Positions 47,070-49,884 of a DNA stretch of 49,884 nucleotides are shown one piece after another. The stretch comes from Verrucomicrobiota bacterium (GTDB lineage Bacteria > Verrucomicrobiota > Verrucomicrobiia > Limisphaerales > UBA9464). The first letter of the stretch is position 1. Every line of letters starts with the position of its first letter. Location: positions 1 to 49,884 of the forward strand of contig VHCG01000029.1 of NCBI GenBank assembly GCA_016871805.1. The letters are read 5' to 3'. The notes beneath the pieces were generated by a model, which saw only the letters and a list, made by a program, of their open reading frames with translations, made no database searches and was not told the DNA's origin. Both the position numbers and the translations under genes were made by a program.

Positions 47070-49884
47070 CTATGGGTTCGAGAGGATCACGCGTTGATCC
47101 TCGACGACGGGACGGAGCCTCCGGGGATCACCGTCGATGCGGAAAACCGTCTTGGTCACGAACTCACCGGTGATGGTGTAGTTGGTGGAGATTCCGTAGA
47201 GCGGTCCAGGTCGGAGGTTGATGGCATTCTGGGCGGGCTTGAGGGTCTGTCCGTACGCGTAGACCACATACCGGGGCTCATCGGCCCGAAGCAATGACAT
47301 CGCCTGCTGGGGCAGCCGCTCGAGGACCTCATCCCCGACATTCCGGATCCGCGACCAGTCGAGGTCCGTCTTCAGGAACGGGGCCCGATCGGACAGGGTG
47401 GGCACCTGCAGCACGGACCCGAGATTCTGGAACGCTCCATCCGGATTCAACAGCACGCCAGCCTGGTTTGTGGCGGCTTGCATCTGGCTGATTCCCGGAA
47501 TCCGGTTGTTCCTCGAGTCCTTGTAGCCGGAGACGAATTCGGCGATCCGCGGCGAGTCGGGCCTGAGGAAGAGGGGCTGTACCCGGTCCGGATCCGCCGT
47601 GCTCGTGTTCTCGAGGAGCGGCAGGCCAGACACGACGGCGGCCCAGGCGGCCTCGCCGGTCTGGTTGACGCCAACCTGACCGCGGGCCGAGTTGTCATTG
47701 AGCGACGCGGTGAAGAGATCCATCAGCTTCCAGTCATTGGTCGGGTGGGTGTACCGATCCCCGGCCCAACCGCCCCAAGTGAGGCGTCCCCCAGTGAGCC
47801 GCGTGGCCACCGACGCCTGATCGGGGGGCAGCTCGAACGCGGGGAGCGACTTCAGGTAGATCGTCTGCCATGGCGTGCCGCGGTGGACCCGACCCAGCTG
47901 ACCGACGCCACCGAAGCGGAACGTGGTGTTGGTTCCCACAGGGAACTTCCAATCATCCGAGGATCGAATCAGGGGATCCTTGAAGGCGTAGTCGAAGGCG
48001 GTGCTGCCCGCTGCCGTCGCCGGGATGGGCAGGCCGGTCAGGTTGGCGTTGGTTCCCCATGGGGCGTAGGCATTGACGAATTTGGTCGAGCGGCCGACGT
48101 CGAACGCAACAAAGTTGGTGGTCAGACTGATTCCCAACAGGGAACCGGGTGCGCGACCAAAGAACTCGTGCGGCACCTCGGTGTAGCCGGCCTCGGTCAG
48201 GAAGAAATAGCCCGGCGAGAGATCATCCTTCGTGTAGTGGACCAAGGGATCGTTGGCCATGCGGCGATCGGACAGGAACACGCGTGGCGACGGGTTGAAT
48301 CCGACCTGGGTCACAAGGTTCGACCCGTAGTTCTGTCGGATTCGGATGATATAGGCGGGATCGGCCGCCGGGAGGATTCCGTAGAAGAAGTACTTGAGAC
48401 CGTCGATCGACTCCTGGATCTGGTCCTCCCGGACCGGGGCCCCCGTCGGGTTCCGCCACAGGGTTCGCGGCAGCTGGATGGTGCCGACCGAGGCCAACAT
48501 CTGGTTTTCGACGCCGAGGGTCCGGTTGGCCTGAACCAGGTTCGTGTTCCAGAACGGCGGCATGGACGTGAAGCCGCTGTCCGAGGAACCCGCCTGGTCG
48601 CCGAAGTACTGCTGCTCGGCACCCTGCGCGTTGAGCCCGAGCGTCGAGATCACGTTGGTCCGCACCATCGTGCTCCGAAGCGTCGTCAGATCCAGGAGCC
48701 TCTGGCTGTTCTCGTCCAGGATCGCATAGACGAGGCTGTTGGTGATGTAGGCCGAGAGGACGGGAGTCAGGTATCGGGACGTGGCCTGGGAGATGACGAC
48801 GCGCCCGGCATTCGTGAGGTTCGGTGGGTAGGCCTGTCGATTGACCGGGTCGTAGATGAACGAGGTCCCGATGGCCAGTCCACCGGGGACGGGCACGGTG
48901 CGATTGGTGATGTAGGGCGGGAACTCGAGATAGGCTGGGGCATTGGTGTTCCGGACCAATCCGGCGGCCTCATAGGCCCGGGCGGGCCACGAGGACTTGA
49001 GGTAGTTGGTGCTCAACAGCTCCCGACGCCTCAGGACCACCCGGGGGTCCCCGGGAATGGTCTCATCCATCAGCGTGAACTCGAGGACATTGGTCGCGAA
49101 GATCCGGACCCCGCGCGGGAAGTTGGTCAGGTAGGAGTTCCAGGCCTCCAGCCCGACCAGATTGGTGACATTGATCAGGTATTGGTACTCCGTCCGGAAT
49201 CCCCCGCCGTTCGCCCCGGTGAAGGGGAGTTCTGACTGCCCGATCTTGGCCACCCGCGACGGGCGGGTGACGTAGAGGCGACGGGTCGGCTGGATCACCG
49301 TCTGGAACAGGGCCTGGTTGAAGTTCGGCAGGCCCTTCTTGGCTCCGAGAATCCAGGGAATACCGAAGAGGTTCACCCCAATGTTCCGGGTCGTCACCGC
49401 GGTCTCGGGCGCCGATGGGGTCAGTGTGGAGGCGGGCGAACCGATGTCCCTCGGCGCCCGGTTGGTGACGAGATCGGGCGAGGTCCACTGGCGCGCCAGG
49501 ATTCCGGCCACGGTGATGTTGGTGATCTGCTCGAAGCTGTGGAGCCTCAGCACCCCGGGGGTCCTCGAATCCTCGTACAGGACAGGACGGAAAACGGTGG
49601 GGGCCGCGATTCGGCTGATCGGATCGACGAAGAACGCGTTGACCGACGCATCATAGATGTTCGCGGCCAGCTGCATCTGTCGATGGACCTGGGCGGCGTA
49701 CGGATAGTTGGTCAGGAAAACGACCGGTAACGCCGAGCTGCTCGGGGTATATTGGGAAAGCGTCCAACCATGGACGCCCAGGCCAGGCCGATAGATCCGC
49801 GAGCCCTGGGGCAGGAATGGCAGCCCGTTGGTGAATTCGCTCAGCAGGAGGCGATGGGTGGCGTTGGTGAACCACTCAAGGGCA
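47070..49884 (-). CDS. Large exported-type protein, probable Verru_Chthon cassette protein A (partial)
   Basis: The minus-strand frame is open from the stop at 47070 to the window edge, at least 937 residues; the N-terminus is missing (the internal Met at 49676 is not the start, because the frame continues upstream without a stop). The C-terminal region resembles what I know of Verru_Chthon cassette protein A: MDLFTASLNDNSARGQVGVN followed by QTGEAAWAAVVSGLPLLE, then NVGDEVLERLPQQAMSLLRA, EPRYVVYAYGQTLKPAQN and KTVFRIDGDP. Such cassettes pair this protein with pseudopilin-like genes and are thought to form an export or surface apparatus in Verrucomicrobia. Thr-Asn pairs are frequent. It heads the operon with the giant S8 protease. 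The assignment is from memory of the family and needs a profile search. Confidence 0.6.
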   Translation of the reverse strand, partial: ALEWFTNATHRLLLSEFTNGLPFLPQGSRIYRPGLGVHGWTLSQYTPSSSALPVVFLTNYPYAAQVHRQMQLAANIYDASVNAFFVDPISRIAAPTVFRPVLYEDSRTPGVLRLHSFEQITNITVAGILARQWTSPDLVTNRAPRDIGSPASTLTPSAPETAVTTRNIGVNLFGIPWILGAKKGLPNFNQALFQTVIQPTRRLYVTRPSRVAKIGQSELPFTGANGGGFRTEYQYLINVTNLVGLEAWNSYLTNFPRGVRIFATNVLEFTLMDETIPGDPRVVLRRRELLSTNYLKSSWPARAYEAAGLVRNTNAPAYLEFPPYITNRTVPVPGGLAIGTSFIYDPVNRQAYPPNLTNAGRVVISQATSRYLTPVLSAYITNSLVYAILDENSQRLLDLTTLRSTMVRTNVISTLGLNAQGAEQQYFGDQAGSSDSGFTSMPPFWNTNLVQANRTLGVENQMLASVGTIQLPRTLWRNPTGAPVREDQIQESIDGLKYFFYGILPAADPAYIIRIRQNYGSNLVTQVGFNPSPRVFLSDRRMANDPLVHYTKDDLSPGYFFLTEAGYTEVPHEFFGRAPGSLLGISLTTNFVAFDVGRSTKFVNAYAPWGTNANLTGLPIPATAAGSTAFDYAFKDPLIRSSDDWKFPVGTNTTFRFGGVGQLGRVHRGTPWQTIYLKSLPAFELPPDQASVATRLTGGRLTWGGWAGDRYTHPTNDWKLMDLFTASLNDNSARGQVGVNQTGEAAWAAVVSGLPLLENTSTADPDRVQPLFLRPDSPRIAEFVSGYKDSRNNRIPGISQMQAATNQAGVLLNPDGAFQNLGSVLQVPTLSDRAPFLKTDLDWSRIRNVGDEVLERLPQQAMSLLRADEPRYVVYAYGQTLKPAQNAINLRPGPLYGISTNYTITGEFVTKTVFRIDGDPRRLRPVVEDQRVILSNP

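Noticed and set aside
47478-49235. A plus-strand open frame of 585 codons opposite the cassette-type gene
   Set aside because: Its product is charged and lacks domain signs, while the minus-strand frame is continuous over the whole segment and matches its neighbour in composition.

Overview
The window is a high-GC bacterial chromosome segment of ordinary protein-coding genes on both strands. No rRNA, tRNA, CRISPR array, phage genes or transposase were found. Several traits suggest a free-living Verrucomicrobiota, probably of the Limisphaerales/Pedosphaera type: a PEP-CTERM exported protein, HPr kinase/phosphorylase and KdsA in a Gram-negative-like context, DUF2341/LamG/SASA and NPCBM exported proteins, a probable Verru_Chthon-cassette-type protein, very large exported proteins rich in Thr-Asn dipeptides, and dispersed non-coding repeats. 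This placement is an inference from gene content.

Layout. 0-9.9 kb: an SBF-type transporter, adenine deaminase, an esterase, hprK, SelO, a small unknown protein, pheS, and on the minus strand the overlapping dcd-engB pair. 10-13.3 kb: a histidine kinase and OmpR-type regulator overlap by 8 bases, followed 36 bases later by a PEP-CTERM protein and then a beta-carbonic anhydrase; a tandem TGACAC repeat with an 11-base period lies upstream of the kinase. 13.3-20.8 kb: exported hydrolases (helical-domain/esterase fusion, isochorismatase-NPCBM fusion, a convergent DUF2341-LamG-sialate esterase, a small HExxH protein). 20.8-23.9 kb: a scar-like stretch with two dispersed repeats, a truncated cytochrome oxidase subunit II gene and a lower-GC asparagine synthetase. 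23.9-29.6 kb, minus strand: a PQQ-type beta-propeller protein, CtpA-type protease, tsaD and a DUF885 protein. 29.6-36.4 kb: tspO, kdsA, RNase D, a Tat-exported amidohydrolase, a phosphonoacetaldehyde-dehydrogenase-like ALDH, a small FmdB-type zinc ribbon and a dicarboxylate/amino-acid symporter. 36.5-49.9 kb: an exported Ig-like repeat protein faces a minus-strand block consisting of the probable Verru_Chthon cassette protein (cut by the window edge), a 2407-residue S8 protease and a PfkB sugar kinase.

Most genes are housekeeping or metabolic. The parts most worth a second look are the kinase/regulator/PEP-CTERM operon, the cassette protein/giant protease/kinase operon with its shared C-terminal module, the fused exported hydrolases, four tail-to-tail gene overlaps, an intrinsic terminator embedded in a convergent coding sequence, and the repeat-bordered coxB remnant next to a foreign-looking asnB. 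Functions were assigned by reading motifs by eye; no database search was possible.
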